Notes: generated from the letters alone by a model not told the origin. 64,000 nt of DNA from Bombus terrestris (GCF_910591885.1 NC_063279.1:558001-622000); one strand, 5' to 3'; shown: positions 39,361-53,316, counted from the stretch's first letter. Numbers and translations: made by a program.

Positions 39361-41459
39361 TTGTAATTAAAGTACCGTCTTAACCACGGTACGTCTTAAC
39401 TTCTCAGAATGAATTATGCACGATATTAAACGACAGTACGAACATGCGACTAATAAACTAAATCCGTCGTTAGTTTCATCGAATTCGCATAGTTTCAGAA
39501 AACAAATTATTTTAGAATTAACTCTAGTAATTACGTACGAATATCGTATATTCTTATCTGAACAATGATCGAACCACATGGTGCGTAATTGCAGTAATTT
39601 ATGACGTGTTATTCCATTTCGAAATATTTAAGTAAAAATTTGTTGGTTAACGTTTCGACAAAAATATGTATACAGAATAGAAAGATTAAGGAAAAAGTTA
39701 TCTTTTTCTGAAAATAATTGTTTATGCGTTAGTTTTGAAAAATAGTTTCTATCCTTTAACCAAGTATCGCGTTTTTGACATCCAATTTTCTGCATCAACG
39801 AAAGCATCGAAACAAGCCGTAAAAGCCATGATCGATATTTTACAACGCGGTCCCTGTTTCTCGACAAAAATCGATCGATAATCTTTGCGTCCGAAGAGAA
39901 GTATAGTCTTGGAGTACATATTATAAAATATATCATTTATTCGTTTATAGTAAATTCTTCTAATACCACGGATAATGTTTTTGAAATAAACGTCTTTTTA
40001 ATTTCAGTAAAAGTCTGACCCGTAGAAAAGTATCTCGTGGAAGGAAGAAAATCTGCTTCGTTGCTAAGATATCGAGAATCAAATTAAACGTAACTTTTCA
40101 TGCGAAATTTAATTACACATCGCGGAAGCATTACGCGCAAGTAACTGTACCATGGAAAAAGAATGATAATTCATTTATAACAAAGGTAATTCAAGAACAT
40201 CCACGTCGAAGGAAATTACACGGAAATCCGAAGAAGAGATAGTTTGATAAATCTGTTTAAATAAAAAAAATATGCAAAAGATAAAAATCGAATTTAAAAA
40301 AAAAAGACAAATACATCTTTGTTTCGAAGCAAACGTATAGGATTTTATGCATTTCGATCGAGTAAATTTTATGGGGTGATAAGAAAAACATAAGGCGTTA
40401 TGTTTTTCAAAGCAGTATTCACCGAAATTCAAGCCTATAGAAATGGCAACAATGTCGTTGGAAGGGTAGCTGAAAGGCAGAGAAATAGCGGTATTCATTT
40501 TATCCTCGCTATTACTTTCCGAAATGTCTTCTCGCGCAATGGGGAGGGAGGATCGCAGGAAAAGATTAAGGGGTCCTTTGCTATATCGAAACGATGAGCT
40601 ACAGAAAAATTTGCCGCGAGTAACGAGCTATAAATAAAAAACGATCGATATCGTGCTTGCTAATCTGTAAAACTTGACAAGTTATAAATTGCTAGAAATA
40701 AATTACGAATAAACAGATGTTATATACGTGTAATCTGTCGAAACAGCCGGTTCCTCCTGCTTTCCGATTGCTGCTATTTGCATTTGCATTTCCTTCTATT
40801 TACGTCTAACGGTTCTTATCGCCTATATATGCATGTATCCTGTTTTATATAGAATTATAATTATGAATATTCAATTCTAGTCAGAATAATTCCGGAAATT
40901 CTGCCGTTGGCATTAAAGATGCAACGAAATGCTAAACGTTGCGAAACGTATCTCTCTGCTTCTTGCTTCGATATTACGCATCGTTTATTTATTAACCAAG
41001 TTGTATATCGCTATGAAAAGGACAGGCAGAATTTATTCACGTTAGGTACGATTAACGTTCCAAAATTACGTTACTGGAATTACCACTGCGATCGTTTAAC
41101 TAACAATCGCTGTTCGTACTCTAATTTTCCATTTTAGTTCTTCGACGCAGAAAATAACTCGAACGTTTTGTTCGCTGCAGCGCATATCTTTTAATTATTT
41201 AACGCGCCATCCACCGTAATGGCCATCGTGCTACGTTACGCTTACGCAAGAAACATCGGAACCGCTCGCAGAAACATCGATTAGAAGAAAATTGAATAGA
41301 ACGAAATTGGGACAAAAGCAACAAACATATAGAACGCGACGAAACGCGAGTACGGTCCAATAACTCGCGCGCAAACCAAAATCACCGCTGTCTCTGTATT
41401 CTTTCCGTTTATAAATCAACCACGATGATCGATAAAGCTCGTAAAGAAAACCCTATAGC

Positions 41460-41780
41460 CGCGTGTCTGGTGGACACATTGCGACCAATTAATTTCGATT
41501 ATCCTTTCAACGATGGCTTTATGCGACTCGAACAACGCACCAAGCTAATCGTACTCTTCGATTTCCGGCCTTGCCAGGCGTATATCATTCGCTAGGTAGA
41601 AATTAAACGCGACTTTGTCGCCACCGAGTGGAAAAGAGATAAATAGCGAGTGGAATCTTTAACGTTTCCATTTTAAAGAAACTTTTCGCTCGGTCGGCAA
41701 TTCGACGCGTAAATTGATTCTTTTTAAGCGGTGACTGGCCCGCTGGCAGTGTGCTGTCTCCTAACATGTTTTAACGCGCT
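41460..41780. promoter_or_regulatory. Candidate regulatory island with ATTA and GATTATCC motifs
   Basis: The island has CCAATTAATTTCGATTATCC at about 41486, which combines a paired-type TAATT core and a GATTA word. It also has an inverted repeat GTGTC-TGGTG-GACAC near 41463, two copies of GAGTGGAA and AAATTGATT near 41712. GC-rich segments lie between. No frame is protein-like. Confidence 0.22.
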
Positions 41781-43262
41781 GCATTCGACGTAGCAACGCG
41801 ATGCGACCGATCGCGACGTAGCAGAGACTACGGTAAAACGAGCAACCGGTCGGTTTCACGTCATAATCTCGCCCGAGCCGTAACAGTTCCGTCTAGGAGA
41901 AAAAAAAAATGTAACGTTTATCGCGTTCCGTTTTTGCGATCCGCTGATATCGTCGCGAGAAAACCGACCGGAGAAACTGCTCGCGCCGTGTACGTCCGCC
42001 ACATCTACGAACCATCGTAATAAATTTTCCAAGTGGAATTTCATGCTTTTGAGAAAGAGAGTGAAGTGGGTAAGACTGGCTGGGAAATATCACGATCTAG
42101 GTACCTACGCATATACGTACAGCCACGTATCTGATTTTCTATGGAGACTCTTTAACAGATTTTATCTGTATTTTCAATTCTAGCTTATTATTTTCACAAC
42201 TGTATTATTATTCGATTACGAATGCTGAATTATTTATTATCACTATATCCTGAATACGTATGCGTAGTTATGTTTCTAAGGGATGAGTTTAACGAGCTAA
42301 TTTTTCTCTGTATCTCTAGTTCTGGCTTAATTTCCCTGACGATGTTGACCGCATATACATATATGTATGTAGATTTCATAATAGGTTTTGCATAATTTCT
42401 AAGCGGGCCGTATATCCTACAGATCGAAAAGCTCTAAAGTTTCGAAGAACTTGATTTAATCGAAGCAGTACCTCGTGGCTAATTCTCAAAATGATTTGCA
42501 TCAACAACCAGCAGGAGTAAACGTAAATAGGGAGGAAATTAGACGAAGTAATCGACAAGACCTTTTTCACATTTATTGCGGTAGCTGTATTCGTTCGAAA
42601 GCCGTTTCGCGTGTAAATCGTGGTATTAGTGAAAGTGATTGGATCGTAAAAGCAAGTGGTTTACGAATTCGCGTTCAACGAGACTCTTTATTAATTCGAG
42701 ACGCATTCTCGATAATTTTGCAACGCTCGTTTACGGTAATAGAATTAATTGCATTTTCATATCTCCAGACTATACTGAAATCCATGGAAATATACGTTGA
42801 ACTCGTATATATTTAGCAAGGGTATTAAGTAAGATAAAAGAACTTAAATACAATAGAAACTTTCATTCGTATAATGAATAAGTTCTAGGATGAAACTTCG
42901 ATGAAATAAATTGAAATTTCTTCCGCTATATATTAAATTTGATATTCGGATTAAGGAATAAAACGGCTTCCTGAATATTCTATGAACTGTAAAAGTAGAA
43001 ATAAAGAGACACGTCGTGCTTAACAATCTCAAATTTAAGAGAAAGACGTGAAAAACGGCGATACGGTGGAGATAGCACCGGTAGGCGAATTAGAATCGAG
43101 GATTTACGAGAATCGGAACAGCAATTGAGCCGCGTATAATGGACGGAATGGCTCGAATTCAAGATGTTCGTATCCGGAACGCGATAACCTACATTTAACA
43201 GAGAAGTAGAGATCGGCAACGTTTATGTATCCGTCGAGTGTCGTAAGACCTCTCTGTATGTC

Positions 43263-43278
43263 AGAATCGAATCGAATC
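43263..43278. repeat. Three-copy GAATC repeat
   Basis: AGAATCGAATCGAATCT, with a CTGCTGCTA-type run about 20 bases later. Confidence 0.8.
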
Positions 43279-46200
43279 TAAAATCGCGTTGCTGCTGCTA
43301 CTGCTGCGTGAACTTGAGGCGATTCCGTCGAATTGGCCGAGATTAAAAGTCTATTCGGAGTTCAATCGATGGAAAATAGCTCGAAGCGATGCTTTAGTGG
43401 CCTCTCGTACCTTCTATATTAGTATCGCTAATTTCGTTTTCCCTGCACAGTGCAAATTACGCCTTCCTAATATTCGCATAAAATTGTTGTTTCATCGCTA
43501 TGGTTTTCCTACTATCATCGATACGTTTAGTTTTATCTCCTCTTTTTAATCTCCGTATCTCGAGTCCGTCGTTAGTCGAAGAAATATTTAATGCTTTAAT
43601 CGCTTTAAATCTTAGGATATATTATATTATTTTGTTGTATTTTTGGCAATAATTTATTCGATCTATCGGAGTAATTTACTCGCAGCACCGTTATAACGAA
43701 CTGCTTTGGAAAATTGAATTTTCCACATAATTCGGTAAATCGTTAATAATCTTGTTAACATTTACGGAAATTTGTGCCCCTGCTTTCGAGGATAATTACC
43801 TTCGTATTACCTATACATTTTATACTCGAGCGAAGCAGTCTCAAATTAGTCATAGCAGAGATGTACTACGTGGCATTTTTATGTTAATAATGTGTCATTT
43901 CTATTTTTCTTTTTTCAAAGTTATTTCAAAAATATTTAAGCTGCTTCGTGCACTTGCCAATATATTTCAGATCTTGATTGATAGAAAAACTGCCTCTTTA
44001 CAGGTTAGCCTTCTTTTACCAATTAGTATCACGAGGTACTTTATAACTTGTCAAACAAATATCGTAGAACATTTATCATAAAATTCAATAGAGAAAGCAA
44101 TTTAACTTCTACCATATACCCATATAGTAATAGGTTTATGAAACTAAATGTTATTAAAATTATGATAGGACTACGATGAGATTGAAAATCCAACAAGATT
44201 ACAGACGTAAAAAATATTGGAAAAAGTTATCGAGCAACGTTAATTACGTTACTCTCGAGATATGAATCATCGCACAGAGATTAGACAGGGGCAACCTAAT
44301 TATAGAGAACGATAGAGTAGGCGTTTTAAGAAAGGCTATTAATCATCGAGAAATTCTTTTGACTCGGCTGCCTTTAGCCGAACACAAAAATCTGTTAGAA
44401 AACGTAAAACTCTCTCTTCATCGAGTATTACCTACCACTGACATAATGGTGTTACTTTGCTGGAGTTGCGTGTTCTCATCCACTCTCGCGTATACCTTCC
44501 AGATTAAATCGATCGATGGTTAAAATAACGAATGGCCTATATCGCCGATTAAACATTCTGACAAAGTATGGATATATTTGGAGATGCTAAAACCGCCAAA
44601 CGAAATATGTTTCCTTTCTTCTCTGCAAAATGTTCTGTATTATCAACTACGCGCGCGATTCATTTTGAAGTGGATCGATCGATAGATCTTTTAAATCAAT
44701 AATAAGTTACAAATTTTCTTGACAAAAGGCAACGCTTCGATTTTCTTGCTCGCGCGTATCGAGATCGCTAACAAATAGCTCCGTAACATAACTCTAGCAA
44801 AATATTGACGTTGATATTAATAAGATACGCAATAGCGTTTTATTATAATGTTTTGCGGCAACCCGTAACGCGATTGATTTCGGTTAGGCGTTTTTACGAG
44901 CGAACGTTAAGTGCGTCTACCTCCATCCTTTGCATTATCCTTTTCGCCTAAAGCCTAAAAGGCGCTCGTTTCAGTGAGATTGACGAATCTCGTAGAGGAA
45001 TCTCGGTAGGCGGTAAGACAACTCGAGAAGCAGAACAACCTCTTCTACTAATCTACCTTTAAATCGCGTACTTACGTTCGCGAAGGATACTACTTGGTAC
45101 CTAAAGCACACGTACAAAAAGGACAAAAAGAAAAAGTTGTATTTAATTAAAGTAGAATTTAAGAAACAAGTCGATAATTTTTGTTCGTGTCAGTTACAAG
45201 TTTCTTTGCCATAATTCTAGTATCGGCCATCGTTTGCAGCAAGAAACTATATTTCCCAGTTCGACTTTCTCTCGCTACTTGTCTTTCATATGCATAAAGT
45301 TTGATGCCCGTTAACTAAAATTCTTGATCACGTTCTAGGACAAAGACGATAGATTTTTCTACCTATACGTATGTTTATATATTCTGTATGCCATAAAGTT
45401 GGAAAGTCGTATGTTTCTGTTCGATCTTTCGAAATTAAAATTCTATATATTTCGTTCCGAATTAATAGCCGGAACTTGTCTATAAATCGATAGAAAATAT
45501 GGTCGCGATTCATAAATCATGGCTCCTCTTGAACACACTTGAGATCGTGTAATGGACGAAAGCAAGCATGTATCGTTATTGAACTGGACGGCTGGATACG
45601 AGTTTATCTCAAACGCAATCTACTCGATTTCGAATCAAAAATACTTTATTTTTCATCGTGCCATCGCTTAAAGCTGTCATAAATTATCTCCTGCTATAGA
45701 TAAATGATCTATCTTGTATAAGCTAGCTGGCTTATATCATACTTTGGAGAAACATTAATTTCGCGAGAACGTAAATGTCAATATCTAAAATTATCCTATC
45801 ATTCTGTTCGTCTTGGTAATTTTATCGTATTATATATGAAGTACGCGAGAACAAATTGATCTTTATTTATACGATTATTAAAATTCTTGTATTTCTTTTT
45901 ATCACTTACATCGTTCGATGTATCTTGCACGGTCGGTAATTTATGCTGTGTGTCTCGTAATTCACCGAAAGTGGATACATACGCGACTCTATTCGTAGCG
46001 TTATCGACGAAAAGTCAATTCGTCTCTGACATAAAATATCCCCCGAATATTGTTATTTTATTTAAGTAGGAAAGTCGAATATCGGATGCGTATATACAAA
46101 GCAATAATTACAACGATTCTCCGATCGAACGCTTCCTCCTTAAACCGTTATCTTCCATCGAACCAAACGGAAAAGAAACAATAGGAAGGGGAACAATAAG

Positions 46201-49189
46201 CGCATCAACACGCGAGCAGAACGAACTTGAGCATCGTTATGCAAGACTCGTTAAGAACAATTCGCTACTGTGGGCGAATCCCACCGTAAACCAGTCCCCC
46301 GTCGTTTCCACCGCGATAGAAGTAACCCTGTAGCATCGGTATTAAACTTATCCAAGTTCATCTTTCGCCGTAAGTCCTCTGGCTCGCCCAGTTAGGGTTA
46401 AAAAGTTCCATGCAGCTTTATCTTTTCGAGCCGCGAGCGTTCCTTCTCTTGCTCTATGAGCTTCTGTTTTGCCTCCGTTCTTCCTCCTTCTTTGCTTCAT
46501 TTTTCTTCGCCTCTCCACAGTTCCTGCAATCTTCCGACGTTCTTTCCTCCTTTTTCACTGGCAGGTACTTACTTCTTGGCCAACTTTCTTCCCTTCGCCA
46601 TTTTCCTGGTGCTTAACCGCACTGACGTTGGCGATTTAACCGATCCCGTCGAAGAACCAGTTACTGTACGAGGAATCGGCCAACGTTTAATTAAGGTTAC
46701 GACGAAATTGCAGCATCAATTTCAAGCCAAAATTTTGTTCTTCTGCTTTTATTCATCTCGTCGTCGTAGTTAAGTAGATAGTTGCCGAATGATCGTACGT
46801 GGCTATAGGATTATGACTACTTGGAACGATCGGGTTTCGTAGATGAAGTAAAATCCTGCTTGGTAACGCTATGTATCTACACCGTTATATCCGAAAGATT
46901 ATCATGCGCGTCGCTCGTTTGTCCAATCGGTTAACTCCGCGAAACAAAAAAATAGAGAAAATCGATGAAATTATATAAGATAAGCGTCGATCCAGGAGGA
47001 AATAGAACAATTCGACAATTTCGGAAAGTAAAGTTAGCCACTTTGTCCCGTAAATGGGTCACGTGCGAAGCGAAAATACGATATAAACGGTACACCGATT
47101 TAGTCCATAAATCGAAAAATAGAGAAAAATAATTTTAATTTATTGTTTCCTTGTAAACCGAAAGAGACTTTTGGGACAAACTAATACTCGCGATAAATGG
47201 ATTTATGGAAGTACGATATGTGCCTTATGCGCGAGTACGTAGACGATTAAAAGCAAACGAAATCGTCGAACAAAATAATTGATTGATCAGAGACCTAAAT
47301 AACGAGGAAGATCAACAAATAAGGAAACATCCGTTGATTAAAAGTGGTTTCACGTAGGTTAATTTCGTTTGTAAGTGCAAAGTTTTACCATAAAGTAAAG
47401 TACGTTATTAACTAACGAGCTCGTGCTATATTTCGTACCATCTTCGGTAACTTAACTTCTCTCGACCGTAATCTTTTGAATATCAAAGTTAGATCACCGA
47501 CGAACTAATATTCGTGCCTTCAGAAACTACTTCGTTCGAGAGATTAAATAAAAGAACCTGCTAAAAGGGCCGCTTAATAAATGACGATACAAATTGCGAA
47601 GAAAAAGACAAAAATTCCTTCGTTCTTTCTTTTCCGAAAAATTTGTAATATCGACGCGTTGAAAAGATCGATAATTCGAAATTAAATGGTAAATTTCAAT
47701 TTTCTAATACATCGTTTCAAATTTTCGTGTAACAACATTTTTTATACTACAATCTTTCTTTTTTATTTACGAAAATGCATTTTTCTTCGGCGTTCTATTT
47801 ATCCGCATGTGTGTCAGACAGGGTTTCTTTATCGCGTAAAGCACCATAAGCTAGACGCGGTGAATATTCGCTGGATGTTTATTTTAAAGGTACGTGTCAA
47901 TCTGCCAGGTTCGTTTAAACTTGCTTACCGAGTTTATACTCCCCCTTTCAGATAGTTGTGTAATTATTTCACAAAGTTGATAACACGTCGATGCATGCAG
48001 TTTCGGTCGGTGCGCCAAACTGTTGAATTAACTGGACATGCTCTGTATGGCGGTTAATCATTAGTAAAATATGAGACAATATGGTAAGAAGAAAGAAAAC
48101 GGAATAATCAAGGGAATGGTTTGTTAACGATAATGGACAAGCTAGAACGTAATGGTAAGAGAAGATCGAATTATTTTGTTTGTACGAAGTTTGGAATCAG
48201 TAGAAATCAGTCGTAAGTGAATTAAATCGGTATATTGGGAATTGGGTTTGGTTTGGTTAAAATTTACTCAAGGCAAAGAGAACAAAGAGAAAAGTTCTTC
48301 GCTTACTCTGGTATAACTTTTTAGTCGAATCCGTATAATCGAGCTAAACGAATCACTCGCGTCAAATTTCATACGTATGGGGGACAAAATTCTATTTATG
48401 TAGAATTTTCAGCCTAACGTAGGCAACGTTTCGTGGCATTATTCGACAGCAAAAGAAAAGAGAAACGAACAATTAACGCATTCGTTCGAATATTCTGCTG
48501 CTGGTGAAAACGGTGCTTTTCAACTCTGACTTTCTATACGTTCTCCGCTAAAAGACAGTCGTGAATAATGACCATACAACTTTCAAACAAAAACAGAACT
48601 TAGTTAAATACGTTATACAATTAATCGTTGCGACACTTGTACCGTACCAAAGACGAAACAATCGAAAAACTCCCACGATAACGTAAATACTTAACCTGGC
48701 CGATAAAAACGAATAAAAAATTAGCGAGTTAATAAAAACGATAAAAACGTCTCGAAATAGTACGTTGAACGTCCAATAGGAAAAAGAAAAAAAAAGAAAA
48801 CGGAGACGAACGGTACGATGGAAAGTAAAACTGTCCGAAATGAAACAAACTGGAATATTAAAAAATTTGTCGAACAAAAGTGGGATATGCGATCATCGAA
48901 CGAGACGAGATCGATGCGAATTTTCCGATTGAAGAGAACTCACAGTTAATTGAACGATGAAATCCGGCTAAATAATTAGCGGTTCACGCACGTGTATAGA
49001 AGTTAAACGATGTTAAAGCGGACAAATTGGATCGGAGATTAGCGATCGAAACGCGAAAACGATGAACGTGGAAATCGTGCTTTCGAAAATGAAACCCCAG
49101 CGAGCGATGAAATGGAAGGCAAGGAAATCGAACAAAGTTGATTTCGAAGTCCGCGTCGAAACGAAATTTACAATATCGATACGGTTGTC

Positions 49190-49400
49190 GTTAACTGGCC
49201 GTCGTTCGAGTAATTTTGATTTCTCGCAACGATTCTAGCTAGCCCTTTTGCCGCTGTTCCATCGCTAAACGAGACTTTAATAAAGGCAGACTTTTACTCG
49301 TGCGCGGTGAATACTCTCGTTTCGCGGGCGATCCGTATTACTTTCGATCGACGATTCGGCAGGTTATAACGTTTCTGAAAAGTGAATATGGCGGGCTGAT
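49190..49400. promoter_or_regulatory. Candidate regulatory island with a CTTTAATAAAG palindrome
   Basis: AGTAATTTTGATTT at about 49209 and the perfect odd palindrome CTTTAATAAAG at 49275-49285 lie in a GC-rich stretch, followed by CpG-rich TTTCGCGGGCG. No open frame of note is present. A posterior-Hox type site is one reading of the palindrome. Confidence 0.2.
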
Positions 49401-49900
49401 TTTTACATAGTTGAAAATCAATGGAAATTTGAAAAGCCAACTGGTTGCAGTGGAAGAGTTTGTAAGGTGAATGGGGAAAAAAGGAAAGTTACGAAGAAGG
49501 ATAGAAGATCTGATCTAGGTAATAAATTTTAGAAATAACCAAGTAAAACGTTTATCGATACTATTTAAATTCACCTTCGAATTGCGATGAATCGAACTTG
49601 AGAAAGTAAATCGTTTGTCTCTTGACGACCGAATATTGATCATAAAATTACTACATTCGTGTTATTCTATCGTATTAATTATCAGCCTCAAACGCACGAG
49701 GAGAAACACTCGCAAGGCTGTTGATCCGTTCTGTCGGCGAAACGCGGAGAATTTGTTTCCTTTATGGCCACGTATAGTCAGCGATTGCAGCGTCTTAAAC
49801 GAGAACTCGTGTACCTTTATCCCCGTGATATCAGCGATTCATGCTTATGGCAACGCATCGCTTATACGTTATCCAGCCCTCGCGTTTAAACGACAACGTT

Positions 49901-49913
49901 CCCCCCCCCCCCC
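49901..49913. repeat. Poly(C) run of 13 bases
   Basis: An uninterrupted C13 tract. Long C/G runs are rare in an AT-rich genome, and this one could form i-motif or G-rich structures or mark an assembly-prone site. Confidence 0.9.
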
Positions 49914-50912
49914 GACTTTCATAGACTTTCGAGGTTAATTTATCAAAGAGTCGATACACGGTTCCTGTTCATCTTCCAACCGATTTCAAGATGGTTTGCA
50001 CCCATACCATGGTGGTATTAGAAACGTTGAATTAGAATTCCGAACGCGCGCTTCTCCCTCGAGGAAAGTCCTACGAAACCATGAAAAACTGCCGAACTTG
50101 ATAGGACGGAAGTAGCTGCTGGAAAGAGGACAAAATTAACGATATAGGTGGCTAGATAAGCGAGCGCGTGTGTGTAGAATAATATACGAAGCATGGTTCG
50201 AGTGTGTGAGCGTTCTTGGCGGGGATCAGGGCTAGAAATCGTCGAGTAGTTGAGAAAGAGGGAGAAAGAAAGACGGATTAATTCTACGGACAAATAAATT
50301 TCGACGGTACGTTGGTTCCGGACTTCGCGTCGTTTCCACGCGAAACGAAAATATCTTTCCCGGGAATTAATGGAGCCTTCCGTTAGTATGTTGTCACGAG
50401 AACGTTTTACATCGAACGTATATCTGACCAAGAGTCGAACCTTTCAATCTATGAAATATTCGAAATAACAGTCGATAATAGAACAGTTTCACGCTTATAG
50501 TTGGTCCGAACTCTAAATTTTCATCAACATCAAAAAAGACATTTAAATACGATTATGTTGATTCATCGTTCGTACAAGGTATAAAATTATGTAAATTTCT
50601 AACGGAATCTTAGTTTCCACGTAATTAAAATAAAATTCCCACAATCGTATAGGTAAGCAATTACTCGATCATCGTATTATATAGAAATCGTAGGATCATA
50701 GAAATTTGGAAACACGACGCGATCAAAACGATCAAAGGATATATTTATATGTTTACATACTTTTATTACTGCTCCACGTTCAAGCCTCCGGAAAGATATT
50801 TCTTCTATGTATCTACTTGGCGCTACAACATTATATAGCATACATTTTCAAATTCCGAGTTAGAGTAAAACTTTAGCTTATATGTATTATATTACATATA
50901 AAAAATGTAACG

Positions 50913-51063
50913 CTTTATTAAATGTTAGATATCGCGGGAGCTCGACCGAATTTTCATCCGACTTTTTCCGACTAAGCCTGGAAATATGGAGCAATAGCGG
51001 GTAATAACCCGACTACTTGGGGCGGCCCGAAGACTACCGGCTCTGTAGGGTGAGGTAGCACAG
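50913..51063 (-). CDS. Possible terminal exon on the minus strand (weak)
   Basis: Read on the minus strand, an acceptor-like AAATTTCAG (G at 51064) is followed by two bases and 29 sense codons ending PPQVVGLLPAIAPYFQA. The stop TAG is at 50974-50972. An AATAAA polyadenylation hexamer follows at 50918-50913, about 54 bases downstream. The GC-rich composition stands out from the AT-rich DNA on both sides. Against it: a second minus frame is also open across the island, no matching upstream minus-strand exon was found, and the peptide matches no family I recognise. A diverged repeat fragment or a conserved noncoding block would explain the island equally well. A small hairpin (CGGGT-AATA-ACCCG) lies at 50998-51011. 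Confidence 0.18.
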
Positions 51064-51066
51064 CTG

Positions 51067-52554
51067 AAATTTATCTAGCTTCGCTAACACGTAGATACAT
51101 ATTATTCATCCGTTTACAAGTATTAGGACACTCGCTGATTCTATTATATATAAAATGTGACAATCGATTTTCTATTCGTGCGAGATAACAGTTGCAGGAG
51201 AAACTATATTTCGATAACGAACAAGAATCACAAGCATTGGTTCTCGGAATTTTCAAACCTGAATTTCAGAATTCAAGAGGTTTCGTACCACGCTCGGAAA
51301 AGTTTTGCTAAAAATCTCGATCGAATTAATAAAAAATGGTCGAAGAGGTAATGGTCGAAGAGCGCAAAAGAGAAGAAATTGTATCGTATAATCCTTTTTT
51401 TACAAAGATATATGTAATATCTAGGAACGTGAGTGAATACACGTGGATGAATTTCACACTGGCACATTAAAGGATAGTATGGTTACTTTGACACAATTTC
51501 CCGTTGCCAAATAAAATCTAACAAACTCTGGTTGATTGCGTTCGATTTTCGACGACATCTTCTTCACGACGTCGTACGAGCGAAGTCTGGCTGAAAACTC
51601 GGCTGAAAATTCGATTAGGATATCCGAATCGAACGTCAAAGTTAAATGTCTCCATGCTCGGAGGTAGAAAGCGTCTCTATCGCGTGGCCGATAAAAGAAA
51701 TCCGTGTTCGGTAGGTGACGTGAAAGGAACAACGCTGAAAGCCTAGGTTCCCAGTAACGGCGTGCAAATAAAATCGCGCGCGAGCCTTCCGAGTCAACGC
51801 TGTAAATACGTGTTAACTGAACCGCAACTTTTATTCAAATATCGTAGTACATAGCCCATAGTTAGGCAAGAAGCTCGTTCGTGACTAGAATCTTTCGTTT
51901 CGAAGCGACGCCATGCCGATCAAACCGATGGAACCTTGGCAAAGCTTGTCGCGAAGAATCGAAGGCCCGGGAGATGAGAGAAACGACGCGAAAAACGAAA
52001 GTACACGTACAGTTGCTCGCAGCCGAAGGCTACGTAACACCACGTTCACCGTTTAGGATTGATTTCGCTAGCAGTGATTGTGCGGTCTGTGGATTTTTTG
52101 TTTTATCCTCGTGGACATTGGCCACTCGGCGGTTGTCGATCGCGAGAAGAGATATTTTTTACATTTTCTCCAAATTTTTTCTACAACCACGAATGGAAAC
52201 GTAATTTGAGGAATCGCTGTCGTACGTTAAGCGCAATGCCGGTTGAACAACGATAAAATGAATTTCCACGGGTGTAGCGATAAAAAGACGTTTCATTGGA
52301 GGATAGAAGGATATGTGCTTAAAATTAAAATTGTAGGAAGGATAAATTCAAGATGATTTTTATTTATACACGCGGATCACGTTTATACGTAACGGGTAAA
52401 TTAATTTAGACGAACTCTGAGTAAATTTGATCAGGAACGTGTACATATGTACCGTTGTTTGGATAGATCAAGGGTAACTACGCGTTAAACGCGTTAAAGT
52501 TCTTAAAACAACTGATCACCGGGTATCCGGAAAGTTCGTCGTGTTCTCTTTGGT
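51067..52554. other. No supported gene; one GC-richer stretch
   Basis: The stretch at 51880-52060 is GC-richer. It holds a 107-codon + frame and a separate ATG frame of about 47 codons beginning MPIKPMEPWQSL (51913). Neither has splice signals or a family match. It lies about 1.4 kb upstream of the signal-peptide exon, so an upstream noncoding exon or promoter of that gene is possible but not shown. Confidence 0.4.
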
Positions 52555-52800
52555 TTACGAGATTACGATGGAAAACGACGAACTAGAACAGAGGGCGCCA
52601 CGTCGATTCTTTGTTTCTTTCAACGAATTCCCCGTCCAACGGTGCTTAATTATACTTTAATTAAAATCCGCGCACGCTGCCCGTGGGAAAGTTTCAGAAG
52701 TTAATCCCCGCGGAGTCCGCGATACTTTCATATTAGCAGGCCAACCGGCCGTTCCGCGCCCGCTAAAATAAAACCAGTTAATTACGTTATGGCCATGGCA
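52555..52800. promoter_or_regulatory. Candidate regulatory element with clustered homeodomain sites, 0.6 kb upstream of the signal-peptide exon
   Basis: A GC-rich stretch is punctuated by three strong TAATTA-type homeodomain cores: TTAATTA at 52646, TTTAATTAAA at 52656 and GTTAATTACG at 52777. CpG-rich segments such as CCCCGCGGAGTCCGCG lie between them. It also has GGCCATGG next to the last site. Alternation of GC-rich blocks with palindromic TAAT sites is typical of conserved developmental enhancers and proximal promoters in insects. The position just upstream of the only supported exon adds weight. Binding factors cannot be named from core motifs alone. Confidence 0.35.
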
Positions 52801-53316
52801 TCGAAACTCTCCTCTCCTATACTCTTCTCTCTCGTTTCAACCATTCGAACATCGTCTGCTCGCCAATTCGTTTTCGAAAACCCTGAAATATTATCGATCC
52901 GGTGAAAAACCACATCCGCCAAAATTAAACACAGCGGAGCAATCTTCTTCAAACATTACGCAACTCGTACAATGATCGTACATACGTATAGTGGTTAATG
53001 CGAGGAAGAGATATCTTAGACGCGATTTTTGCTGCCAAACATTTGCGAAAGTTATTAACGTATCTTTCTATTATCGCGTTATAAATACTTCTTCTAGTAA
53101 CGATACGAAAAGCAACCAAGTATTTCTCGAGTTTCCATGGAATTTGATTTTAACAGACAGGATGATCGAACTATTATATGTTTCACCGAATCTGCTCGCA
53201 AAGTTAATCGATCTGTGCGAACAGAAAGGCTTCGAATGCGGCTTGAAGATAAGTTGAAGCCCCGTTGGTGCATGGATGCAGTTGAAACTATCGTGATATC
53301 CGGTCGTGTGTTTCAG

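Larger units (their letters stand above)
32721..41459. other. No supported gene
   Basis: Mostly AT-rich DNA. The 140-codon frame at 34490-34912 starts with GTG and ends in a C/T-rich tract, so it is not credible as a eukaryotic gene. The block at 37540-38360 has overlapping frames on both strands without splice support. From 35040 to 36800 and from 39160 to 40900 only AT-rich DNA without features was seen. Confidence 0.5.
41781..50912. other. No supported gene
   Basis: AT-rich DNA with scattered C/T-rich frames (46410-46773) and no exon-like structure. Long stretches at 43560-46400 and 46900-49190 hold nothing I can identify. The C13 run at 49901 and the island at 49190-49400 are separate entries. 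Confidence 0.5.

Noticed and set aside
51052..51060. GTGAGGTAG, let-7-like seed
   Set aside because: The bases after the seed do not match mature let-7 and no precursor-sized hairpin surrounds it.
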